From positions 1-5,361 of the forward strand of contig CAZCXH010000230.1 of assembly GCA_964502525.1 (NCBI GenBank): a stretch of 5,361 nucleotides of DNA. The letters are read 5' to 3'. Position numbers and translations under genes: made by a program. The DNA comes from DATLYB01 sp964502525. Lineage in GTDB: Bacteria > Bacteroidota > Bacteroidia > Chitinophagales > CAIOSU01. A model generated the notes under the pieces. The model was given only the letters and a program-made list of their open reading frames with translations. It had not been told where the DNA came from and made no database searches. Of this stretch, positions 1 through 5,361 are shown in pieces. How positions within the stretch are numbered: the stretch's first letter is position 1; each line of letters begins with the position of its first letter.

Positions 1-2634
1 GTTGTTGGCGCAATAGCGGGTGCCGATGCAACGGTTGTAAGCCATCTGGTTGAGGCCTTCGCTGCTGTGGTTGGTGGCGGCAACGGGGCAAACATTCTCG
101 CACGGGGCGTTGTCGCAATGCTGGCAGAGCATGGGCTGAAAAATCACTGATGGATTCTCCTCGCTGCCGGCATAATAGCGGTCAATGCGCAGCCAGTGCA
201 TCTCCCTGGCGCGCCTCACCTCATCTTTTCCTACAACGGGAATATTGTTTTCCGCATTGCAGGAAATGACGCAAGCATTGCAGCCAATGCAGGAATTCAG
301 GTCAATCGCCATTTCCCATTGCAGTCCCGACTTCAGTTTTTTATGCTCGGGATAAATGGTTTTCAGGTGATGCCTGACTTCTTCTCTGTCTTCGTTGCCT
401 GCATGAGGATTGGCGGCATACTCATTCAGCGTTGTTTCCTTCACGATGGCGCGCTCGTGCAAGCCATCATTGATGCTGTGGTGCATCTGCGTCTGCGCGA
501 TCCTGTACGCGCCAGGCACCAGGGAAGCCCCCGCTCCGGAAACATTGCGTGAAACGGTGTTGCCTTTGATTTGCAGGAAAGGATAAGCGTTTTGCCCGAT
601 GTTTGACATGCCCTTTCTGCCCTTGATTTCTCTGCCGTAACCCACCGCGATGGCTATCGTATTGTCAGGCGTTCCGGGCTGAATGATAGCGGGCAGCGTA
701 ATCTCATATCCGCTGGCGCTCACCTTCACGGTATTGGTTTCGGTTCCCACGGATTCGCTCATCTTCTTTAACGCTATCTGCAACCCAAGCGCTTCCGCTG
801 TTTTCTTCGAAACACAGGCAAAGTTTTCCCACGCCACTTTGGAAACCGGGTCCGGAGCCTCCTGCAACCAGGGATTGTCCGCAAACTTCCCGTCACGGAT
901 GGTTACCGATTCATAAAGCACCAGTTCCATTCCTTCGCCTGATGTGCCGCCTGCCAGCGCAGCGCCTGCGGCAGCAAGGTCAACCGCATTGGCAGTCACC
1001 GCTTCGGATGAGGGCGCGGTTTCAAACACACCGTCATGCACCACCCTGTCCCACATCACGTCAAACAAGGCATACCGCGATTGTTTCGGGAAGATATTCT
1101 GATTCCAGTAATTCCTGATGTAATCGTAATAAGACACCCCGGAGCCAGACCACTTCAGTAAGCTCTCCGCAGCGCTACGCGTTTTAAAGAGCGGGGCAAT
1201 GGCGGGCTGGGTGATGCTATAGCTCCCGTTTTTTGGCTCGGCATCATCCCATGCTTCGAGGTAATGATGAGACGGGCAGGCATACTTGCAGGATGATGTG
1301 GTTTCGTCATTCTTCGAATTAAGCGAAATCGAAAGCCCCACCTTCTCCAGGTCGGTTTTGAATTTTTCCCTGCCCGGATAGTTGTAAAGCGGATTGGCAT
1401 CGAGGATGATGAGCGCATCAACCGATGACAGCTCATTTGCCAGCTCGTTCATCTCAGCATCATCACCCTGGCGCTGGTTGGAAAAATTGGCAAGGTCAAT
1501 GGTTGAACCATAATTGCCAAGCAAGTTGTTGATGGCATTGGCGATGAGTTGCGCATTCACATCGTTCAACCCGCACACCACGAGGGATTTTCCCTTTGCA
1601 GCCATCAACTCCGCTGCAACTTTGGCGAGCGCATCCTTGGCGCCTGCATCTATCTGAGCCGCGGCAGCGGCTGAACCACCGGAATTGGCAGCTATCACAT
1701 TATATATGTGAAGCAATGCCGCCCCTTCTTCCGAAGGCTTCACCATGATGCGCTTGTCCGCGTTGCTTCCAGTCAACGAGAGATATGATTCCACCTGCAC
1801 GTGGCGGTTCATCGCCTTGCTGTCTTTCGACACCTTCCTGCGTTTCCCGTATTGGCCCGCATATTCAACAGGAGAAATCCATGAGCCGAGGAAATCAGCG
1901 CCCACGCTTACAATCAAATCGGCTGCATCGAAGCGATAGCCCGGAATCACCTTCCTGCCGAACATCGCTTCGTTTGCCTTCAGCATCCCCGCGCATGACA
2001 TCGCATCATACGTCACATGCTTTGTTCCCGGATATTTCGCAATGAAATCCTTAATAGCCTGCTTGGTGGAAGGGCTTAATATGGTGGATGACAGGATGCG
2101 TATTTTACCCTGACCGGCATGGATGCTTTCAAGTTGCGAGGCGATCTCTCCATCCACTTTCGTCCAGGTGATCTCCTCTCCCTTGACCATCGGTTTTCTG
2201 ATCCGGTAAGTATCATACAGTTCCAGCACCGATGCCTGCGCCACCGCGCTGGTGCCGCCATTGGTCACCTTCGACAGTTTATTGCCTTCAATCTTGATGG
2301 GGCGCCCTTCACGCGTCTTAACCAAAACGCTGCAATAGTCTCCGCCCTCGGCATAGGTACTCGCATAATAGCTGGCAACGCCCGGCATAATTTCATCGGG
2401 CTTGATAATATAGGGTATGGATTTCCTTACGGGCACCTCGCAACTTGCAGCGACTGCCGCAGCCGTCACGCTGAAGCCCATCATCTTCAGGAAGTCGCGC
2501 CTGCCTGACGCCATGGCACCCGCCTTCTCCAAATCGCTGATAAGCGGAATCTGCTCAGGAAATTCGTTTTTCCGGTGGGCAGATGTCTTTCCCTCCTTTT
2601 CCTCCAAACTCTTCCAGTGCTTTATATCAGCCAT
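1..2634 (-). CDS. actB: ActB, iron-sulfur/molybdopterin-like subunit of alternative complex III (3' part beyond the window)
   Basis: This is the large peripheral subunit of ACIII, the quinol:cytochrome c/oxidase oxidoreductase that replaces the bc1 complex in many Bacteroidota; it carries Fe-S clusters on the periplasmic face. Read from the ATG at 2632-2634, 878 codons are open to the window edge; the end is missing, as the last Fe-S motif is cut. The N-terminus has about 44 charged residues, then a twin-arginine motif (S-G-R45-R46-D-F-L-K) and a hydrophobic stretch ending in Ala-Ala-Ser-Cys65, a lipobox-like site. Residues ~70-770 resemble the molybdopterin oxidoreductase fold; characterised ACIII enzymes lack the Mo cofactor there. 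The ferredoxin-like region follows: C782-x2-C785-x2-C788-x3-C792, then C837-x2-C840-x4-C845-x3-C849-P, then C869-x5-C875. The gene begins 55 bp after actA, presumably in one operon. No Shine-Dalgarno sequence is visible. The family identification is firm; the lipid anchor is inference. Confidence 0.95.
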   Translation of the reverse strand, partial: MADIKHWKSLEEKEGKTSAHRKNEFPEQIPLISDLEKAGAMASGRRDFLKMMGFSVTAAAVAASCEVPVRKSIPYIIKPDEIMPGVASYYASTYAEGGDYCSVLVKTREGRPIKIEGNKLSKVTNGGTSAVAQASVLELYDTYRIRKPMVKGEEITWTKVDGEIASQLESIHAGQGKIRILSSTILSPSTKQAIKDFIAKYPGTKHVTYDAMSCAGMLKANEAMFGRKVIPGYRFDAADLIVSVGADFLGSWISPVEYAGQYGKRRKVSKDSKAMNRHVQVESYLSLTGSNADKRIMVKPSEEGAALLHIYNVIAANSGGSAAAAAQIDAGAKDALAKVAAELMAAKGKSLVVCGLNDVNAQLIANAINNLLGNYGSTIDLANFSNQRQGDDAEMNELANELSSVDALIILDANPLYNYPGREKFKTDLEKVGLSISLNSKNDETTSSCKYACPSHHYLEAWDDAEPKNGSYSITQPAIAPLFKTRSAAESLLKWSGSGVSYYDYIRNYWNQNIFPKQSRYALFDVMWDRVVHDGVFETAPSSEAVTANAVDLAAAGAALAGGTSGEGMELVLYESVTIRDGKFADNPWLQEAPDPVSKVAWENFACVSKKTAEALGLQIALKKMSESVGTETNTVKVSASGYEITLPAIIQPGTPDNTIAIAVGYGREIKGRKGMSNIGQNAYPFLQIKGNTVSRNVSGAGASLVPGAYRIAQTQMHHSINDGLHERAIVKETTLNEYAANPHAGNEDREEVRHHLKTIYPEHKKLKSGLQWEMAIDLNSCIGCNACVISCNAENNIPVVGKDEVRRAREMHWLRIDRYYAGSEENPSVIFQPMLCQHCDNAPCENVCPVAATNHSSEGLNQMAYNRCIGTRYCANN

Positions 2635-2692
2635 CGTATTGTTAATCGGTTAATCAGTTTATCAAATTTCGAATCAGCAAATCATCGAATCA
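2635..2692 (-). repeat. Degenerate 8-bp tandem repeat in the actA/actB junction
   Basis: Read on the minus strand from the actA stop, this spacer is made of near-identical 8-mers: TGATTCGA, TGATTTGC, TGATTCGA, then after AATTTGATAAAC the units TGATTAAC and CGATTAAC, ending about 8 bp before the actB ATG. The first TGA is the actA stop codon. Unlike the other two copies it has no clear inverted second half. It shares the unit order TGATTCGA / variant ending in GC / TGATTCGA with the copies at 4845-4921 and 5165-5260. Confidence 0.75.
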
Positions 2693-4063
2693 ATAATGGC
2701 ATTTCTGGCAGTCGGCCCCTCCTATCGTTTCCACCGTCACCCTGTCAATCTTCCCGCTCTTGATGTCTTCATGCAATTGGTGGTAATCATTATAGAAATC
2801 GTTCTGGGCGAAATTCACTTCCGTAGTGCGGTGGCAGTTCACGCACCAGCCCATCGAGAGCGGAGCAAACTGGTACAGTTCCTCCATCTGCTCCACGGGT
2901 CCGTGACACGTCTGGCAAGCAATGTTGCCTGCCACCACGTGCTGCGAATGGTTAAAGTAAACATGGTCGGGCAGGTTGTGTATCCTCACCCATTCTATGG
3001 GCTTGTTGATGAACAACAGCACCTCCTGGATGTCGGCAGGCGTGGCTTTTTTGGTTTCATCACCCATCAGCCAATCGGTGTAAAGTTTTGTTGCCTCCTG
3101 TTCGGGCATTTTTTGATAATCCTTGATGTAGCTCAGCATGTTGGGGTCAAAGCCAATGGAGGCGTAAATCTTCGCGATCTCCTTCCTGCCGTATTTCCCG
3201 TTCACCACCCCTTCCTGCACGCCTTTGTGACAGTTCATGCAGATGTTTTGCGAAGGTATGAGCGCCTGCTTGCCTTTTCCCGCACCCACGTGGCAATACT
3301 GGCAATCAATCTTGTTGATGCCTGCATGCAACTGGTGAGAAAATTTGATGGGCTGCATGGGCATGTAACCCTGCTGCCTGCCGAAGTCGGTGGCGCCTTT
3401 AAAGGCGGCATAGCCGGCATAGATGAAGAGCACCAGACCGAGGGTAACGTAGAGCTTGCTGTTTTTATACAGGGGAACAGCCGCAGGCACCGGCAGGCCC
3501 TGCTTGAGGAGCGCCTTGCGCTTCAGCACGGCAATCAGCTTGGCGAGAATAATCACGATGAGAACGAGGAGGGCAATGAGGGCATAGAGAACGAAGTTCA
3601 TGTTGGGGCTGGCAGCCGCCCCGTCCGCGGCATCACCCGCGGCACCGGCATCGGTGACTTTGGCAGGGGGAGCGTAGCTATCGGCATAAGCCAGCACGGC
3701 AGCGATGTCATCGTCTGAGAGGGTGGTGAAGGCGGTCATCACCGACTTGTTGTGGTCGTTGAAGATTTTGGTGGCGTAGGGGTGGCCAGCGGCAATGACC
3801 TCCTGGGAGTTTCTGACCCAGCGGTTGAGCCATTCGCGCCCTTTGACGCCATTGAAGTCGGCATTATCAACCCAACGCTGCTCGGCACCTTTCATGGCGG
3901 GGCCAATCAACACCTTGTCGGGCTTGTGGCAGGAGGCGCAGTTGGCTTTGAATAGTTTTTCGCCTGCAACGGTATCGGCAGCGGCAACCGTAAAACTCAA
4001 AAACAGCAATGAGAAAAAAGCTAAGGCGAGGCAGACAGACCTGGTTTGCTTCATCTGGCGCAT
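2690..4063 (-). CDS. actA: ActA, six-heme membrane-anchored cytochrome c subunit of alternative complex III
   Basis: This 457-residue multiheme cytochrome is the electron-exit subunit of ACIII, acting on the periplasmic side. An N-terminal signal peptide (hydrophobic ~11-28, Ala-rich cleavage region) is followed by a mono-heme class I cytochrome c domain with C42-A-S-C-H46 and a likely axial Met109. An Ala/Gly/Asp-rich linker leads to two membrane segments (~157-180 and ~204-222) with a basic loop between them. The C-terminal half holds five more heme sites: C254QYCH, C275MNCH, C383QTCH, C407VNCH and C452QKCH, the last one residue from the end. Five is the ActA heme count; the sixth, N-terminal heme looks like a fused mono-heme domain. 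ATG codons at residues 1 and 4 are both possible starts; M4 begins a more typical signal peptide (Met-Lys-Gln-Thr-Arg). It is the first gene after the promoter at 4111-4141 and precedes actB. Its TGA stop lies inside a repeat. Confidence 0.95.
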   Translation of the reverse strand: MRQMKQTRSVCLALAFFSLLFLSFTVAAADTVAGEKLFKANCASCHKPDKVLIGPAMKGAEQRWVDNADFNGVKGREWLNRWVRNSQEVIAAGHPYATKIFNDHNKSVMTAFTTLSDDDIAAVLAYADSYAPPAKVTDAGAAGDAADGAAASPNMNFVLYALIALLVLIVIILAKLIAVLKRKALLKQGLPVPAAVPLYKNSKLYVTLGLVLFIYAGYAAFKGATDFGRQQGYMPMQPIKFSHQLHAGINKIDCQYCHVGAGKGKQALIPSQNICMNCHKGVQEGVVNGKYGRKEIAKIYASIGFDPNMLSYIKDYQKMPEQEATKLYTDWLMGDETKKATPADIQEVLLFINKPIEWVRIHNLPDHVYFNHSQHVVAGNIACQTCHGPVEQMEELYQFAPLSMGWCVNCHRTTEVNFAQNDFYNDYHQLHEDIKSGKIDRVTVETIGGADCQKCHY

Positions 4064-4110
4064 TCGGTTGTTTGGCAGGCTTTTGTCACAGGAGAGTCAA
4101 AAAAGCGCTG

Positions 4111-4141
4111 CAAACTTAATGCACGAACTCAATACTAGCAA
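4111..4141 (-). promoter_or_regulatory. Probable Bacteroidota-type promoter of the act operon
   Basis: On the minus strand TAAGTTTG (4111-4118) fits the Bacteroidota -7 consensus TAnnTTTG exactly, and a TTG (4139-4141) stands 20 bp upstream, the usual -33 distance. Transcription would start near 4104-4107, giving an actA leader of about 40 nt with no Shine-Dalgarno sequence. It sits just after the hairpin that ends the previous gene, where a new operon promoter is expected. Confidence 0.6.
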
Positions 4142-4149
4142 CACGAACT
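4122..4149 (-). promoter_or_regulatory. Direct repeat AGTTCGTG x2 within the act promoter, possible operator
   Basis: AGTTCGTG occurs at 4142-4149 and again at 4122-4129 on the minus strand, starting 20 bp apart (about two helical turns). One copy abuts the -33 TTG and the other lies between the -33 and -7 elements. This placement suits a transcription factor dimer controlling actA, but chance is possible for an 8-mer pair and I know of no regulator with this site. Confidence 0.35.
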
Positions 4150-4150
4150 G

Positions 4151-4162
4151 AAAAATTTTTTT
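4151..4162 (-). promoter_or_regulatory. A/T tract at the UP-element position of the act promoter
   Basis: A 12-bp run (seven A then five T on the minus strand) lies about 46-57 bp upstream of the predicted start site, where RNA polymerase alpha C-terminal domains bind UP elements. Such A-tracts also bend DNA. The tract is seen; the role is inferred and depends on the promoter call. Confidence 0.35.
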
Positions 4163-4165
4163 CCG

Positions 4166-4205
4166 GAGGCTAAAAATCAGCTATGCCCCTTGATTTTTCA
4201 GCCTC
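4166..4205 (-). terminator. Terminator-like hairpin overlapping the stop codon of the RQC-HRDC gene
   Basis: On the minus strand GAGGCTGAAAAATCA and TGATTTTTAGCCTC pair over 14 bp with one bulged G, around an 11-nt loop. The TGA stop of the RQC-HRDC gene is in the upstream arm. No T-run follows at once; the transcript continues CGG, seven A, then five T. It may therefore be a weak intrinsic terminator or a 3'-end stabilising hairpin separating this gene from the act operon. The structure is plain in the sequence; termination is inferred. Confidence 0.55.
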
Positions 4206-4839
4206 TCCGCTTGAGATCCATCCTTGACTGCAGCCCGTTTATTTCGAGATACTCGAGAATGACTTTCAGAAAGGGCGAGCCATAGCTGCTCATTTTCCTG
4301 TCGTCAAACCCAGCGATGGCTTGCAGATGCCCTGTTGTGGCGGGAAGGTAAGTCGCCATCTGGTGCAGCCGCAGGTAAGGAATCACATCATCGGCATCCA
4401 CTTCATATTTCGAGGCGAGATACTTCCTGACTTTTTTCAACTCATCCAGCAAGTCCGGCTCAAACTCGGGCGCCCTTTCTCTTCGGTGTTTCGTGAAGCC
4501 GATTTTATTTCCGAATGATGATTTATCCAGCGACACTTTCTCTTCACCCCTCAGCACACGCCATCCTTTTTCTGAAATCCGCAGAGCAGGGCTACCGTCA
4601 GAAGACCTTTTCAGGTATCCGCGCGAAACCAACTCGCGGATATGGTTGAGCCACTCTTGTTTTGTTTGCCCTGCACCCGCCCCGAAAGTTTTTAATGCGC
4701 GGTGTTGCGAAGCAATCTTCTCCGATTTGGAACCGAGCAGGAAACCAATCACGTAGCCTTCGTCAAATTTCTCTTCAAGGCGGGCTACGGCAGAAAGAGC
4801 TATCTGTGCTGTGACGGTGGCATCAAAAGGGCGGAGCAT
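4198..4839 (-). CDS. Stand-alone RecQ C-terminal-like protein (RQC winged helix + HRDC domain), no helicase core
   Basis: The 213-residue protein aligns by eye with the C-terminal half of RecQ-family helicases. Residues ~5-103 look like an RQC winged helix: an opening helix, G-Y-V-I-G-F-L-L-G-S-K-S-E-K-I (28-42), H-R-A-L-K-T-F-G (46-53), a Trp (63) helix, G-Y-L-K and L-R-I-S-E-K-G (87-92), then L-R-G-E-E-K-V. A basic linker (~104-125) precedes an HRDC-like helical bundle at ~128-200 (L-L-D-E-L-K-K-V-R-K, then Q-M-A-T-Y-L-P, then Y-G-S-P-F-L). RQC and HRDC modules bind DNA duplexes, junctions and single strands in RecQ. The Walker A and DEAH motifs and the RecQ zinc cysteines are absent, and the protein has no cysteine. 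Only 79 bp separate it from atpC, so no helicase remnant lies upstream. The ATG at 4837-4839 follows a repeat by 5 bp. It may be a DNA-binding accessory protein or regulator; the function is unknown. The domain call is confident, the role is not. Confidence 0.8.
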   Translation of the reverse strand: MLRPFDATVTAQIALSAVARLEEKFDEGYVIGFLLGSKSEKIASQHRALKTFGAGAGQTKQEWLNHIRELVSRGYLKRSSDGSPALRISEKGWRVLRGEEKVSLDKSSFGNKIGFTKHRRERAPEFEPDLLDELKKVRKYLASKYEVDADDVIPYLRLHQMATYLPATTGHLQAIAGFDDRKMSSYGSPFLKVILEYLEINGLQSRMDLKRRG

Positions 4840-4844
4840 GGCGC

Positions 4845-4921
4845 TAATTCGGTGATTCGATGATGAAATATAATCCGCCTTTCAATTATCGAATTATCGA
4901 ATCAGCACGTTTATCGAATCA
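4845..4921. repeat. Inverted repeat of TGATTCGAT-type units between atpC and the RQC-HRDC gene
   Basis: The element fills nearly the whole spacer. On the minus strand it starts with the atpC stop (TGATTCGAT), then GCTGATTCGAT and AATTCGAT units, about 20 bp of unrelated sequence, then the inverse units ATCATCGAATCACCGAATTA, ending 5 bp before the next ATG. The arms at 4885-4904 and 4845-4864 match as an inverted repeat at 16 of 20 positions; every difference is an A/G transition, so some become G-U pairs in RNA. The 4865-4884 loop is about 20 nt. Confidence 0.75.
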
Positions 4922-5164
4922 CTTTTCCACGCCTTCCACCAGCACGGTCACCTCGTTGTTCAGGCACTCCACAAATCCACTGTTGATTTTAAAGGTCTGC
5001 AATCCCTGCGATCCTTTCACGCGCACTTCGCCTTTCACGAGCGCGGAAATGATGGGAGCGTGATTATTAAGAATCTCAAACGAGCCGAGGGCACCGGGCA
5101 GCTTGACGCCCGACACCTCGCCATCGAAGAGCTTTTTTTCAGGAGTGAGGATTTCGAGATGCAT
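4919..5164 (-). CDS. atpC: F1Fo ATP synthase epsilon subunit, short form
   Basis: AtpC forms part of the central stalk of the F1Fo ATP synthase, linking rotor and catalytic head on the cytoplasmic side. From the start chosen here (ATG 5162-5164) it has 81 residues and opens with M-H-L-E-I-L-T-P-E-K-K-L-F-D-G-E-V, the usual beginning of the family; G-A-L-G-S-F-E-I-L-N-N-H-A-P-I-I-S-A-L is the conserved beta-sandwich signature. Only that N-terminal domain is present; the C-terminal helical pair of proteobacterial epsilon (about 130-140 residues in all) is missing, as is usual in Bacteroidota. An in-frame ATG at 5177-5179 would add Met-Asn-Tyr-Arg-Ile (86 residues), but those codons continue the spacer repeat, so I prefer the inner start. 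It follows atpD by about 96 bp, and its TGA stop is the first three bases of the next repeat (T-G-A-T-T-C-G-A-T). No Shine-Dalgarno sequence is seen. Confidence 0.93.
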   Translation of the reverse strand: MHLEILTPEKKLFDGEVSGVKLPGALGSFEILNNHAPIISALVKGEVRVKGSQGLQTFKINSGFVECLNNEVTVLVEGVEK

Positions 5165-5260
5165 GATGCGATAATTCATTGATTCGGTAATTCGATGATG
5201 AAATTCAAATTTCGATGGATTACATTATCGAATCATCGAATCAGCACATCACCGAATTGG
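5165..5260. repeat. Inverted repeat of TGATTCGAT-type units between atpD and atpC
   Basis: This is a second copy of the element seen on the other side of atpC. On the minus strand it begins 2 nt after the atpD TAA stop with AATTCGGTGATGTGC, then TGATTCGA twice. The inverse half (CATCATCGAATTACCGAATC) lies close to atpC and runs on into the upstream in-frame ATG. The arms 5223-5244 and 5179-5200 match as an inverted repeat at 18 of 22 positions, with a loop of about 22 nt (5201-5222). It could form a long RNA hairpin between the two ATP synthase genes. Confidence 0.75.
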
Positions 5261-5361
5261 TTACTTGCTTTCCGCCAGCATCTTCTTCCCTTTCTCGATT
5301 GCTTCATCAATCGTGCCCACGAGGTTGAAGGCTGCTTCAGGATATTGGTCCACTTCACCGT
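5261..5361 (-). CDS. atpD: F1Fo ATP synthase beta subunit, C-terminal fragment (start beyond the window)
   Basis: The last 32 codons plus the TAA stop (5261-5263) of the catalytic beta subunit of F1 ATPase are present. The residues Q-Y-P-E-A-A-F-N-L-V-G-T-I-D-E-A-I-E-K-G, then K-K-M-L-A-E-S-K, match the conserved C-terminal end of AtpD. No catalytic motif falls inside the window. The atpD-atpC order is the conserved end of ATP synthase operons in general, which supports both calls. Confidence 0.93.
   Translation of the reverse strand, partial: GEVDQYPEAAFNLVGTIDEAIEKGKKMLAESK

Noticed and set aside
196..2508. Several plus-strand ORFs of 60-130 codons (for example 196-552, 683-916, 2119-2508) and minus-strand off-frame ORFs at 1155-1436 and 2076-2261
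   Set aside because: All lie within the continuous actB frame, which I translated in full and found free of stops, with conserved Fe-S motifs; these are frame shadows.
1..2634. Possible frameshift or pseudogene in actB
   Set aside because: The ATG and the Fe-S cysteine motifs at the far end are in the same frame and no in-frame stop occurs over 878 codons. The gene is simply cut by the window edge.
2696..3718. A 340-residue plus-strand ORF opposite actA
   Set aside because: It is antisense to a clear six-heme cytochrome. Its His/Val-rich composition is what the reverse complement of actA codons gives, and it shows no domain.
4081..4092. CRP-like half site TGTGACA upstream of actA
   Set aside because: There is no matching second half (TCACA) at the expected spacing, and it would lie within the transcribed leader.
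4840..4918. Promoter for the RQC-HRDC gene (a TATATTTC resembling TAnnTTTG on the minus strand)
   Set aside because: The last base of the -7 box does not match and no TTG stands at a suitable distance upstream; AT-rich repeat sequence gives such matches by chance.
4845..5260. CRISPR array formed by the repeats around atpC
   Set aside because: The units are only 8-9 bp, degenerate and partly inverted, with no uniform spacers.

Overview
All genes in this window read on the minus strand, and the content points to a member of the Bacteroidota. The evidence is an alternative complex III (ACIII) locus with the extended-N-terminus Tat-type ActB of that phylum, a very short AtpC that has only the beta-sandwich domain, no Shine-Dalgarno-like sequences, and a promoter matching the Bacteroidota consensus (TTG-N20-TAnnTTTG). 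Base composition looks near 50 % GC in genes and AT-rich in spacers. I cannot place it below phylum with confidence.

In transcription order (right to left on the given strand) the layout is: the C-terminal 32 codons of atpD (F1-ATPase beta); atpC (epsilon); a 213-residue protein that looks like the detached C-terminal half of a RecQ helicase (RQC winged helix plus HRDC, no helicase motor); a hairpin and a promoter region; actA (a six-heme membrane-anchored cytochrome c); and the first 878 codons of actB (iron-sulfur/molybdopterin-like subunit), which runs off the left edge. I checked actB codon by codon and it is open from its ATG to the edge. The plus-strand ORFs are antisense shadows.

Functionally, ActA and ActB are the peripheral electron-transfer subunits of ACIII, which oxidises menaquinol and passes electrons to cytochrome c or a terminal oxidase. 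AtpD and AtpC belong to the ATP synthase that uses the resulting ion gradient. The two energy modules are therefore neighbours, separated only by the RQC-HRDC gene.

The most unusual non-coding signal is a family of AT-rich repeats built from 8-9 bp units (TGATTCGAT and variants). It fills three gene junctions (atpD/atpC, atpC/RQC-HRDC, actA/actB), starts at or 2 nt after the upstream stop codon, and at two junctions supplies the TGA stop itself. Two of the copies fold into long imperfect hairpins. The fourth junction (RQC-HRDC/actA) lacks the repeat. It has instead a terminator-like hairpin overlapping the stop codon, an A/T tract at the UP-element position, a good promoter, and an 8-bp direct repeat spaced 20 bp apart.
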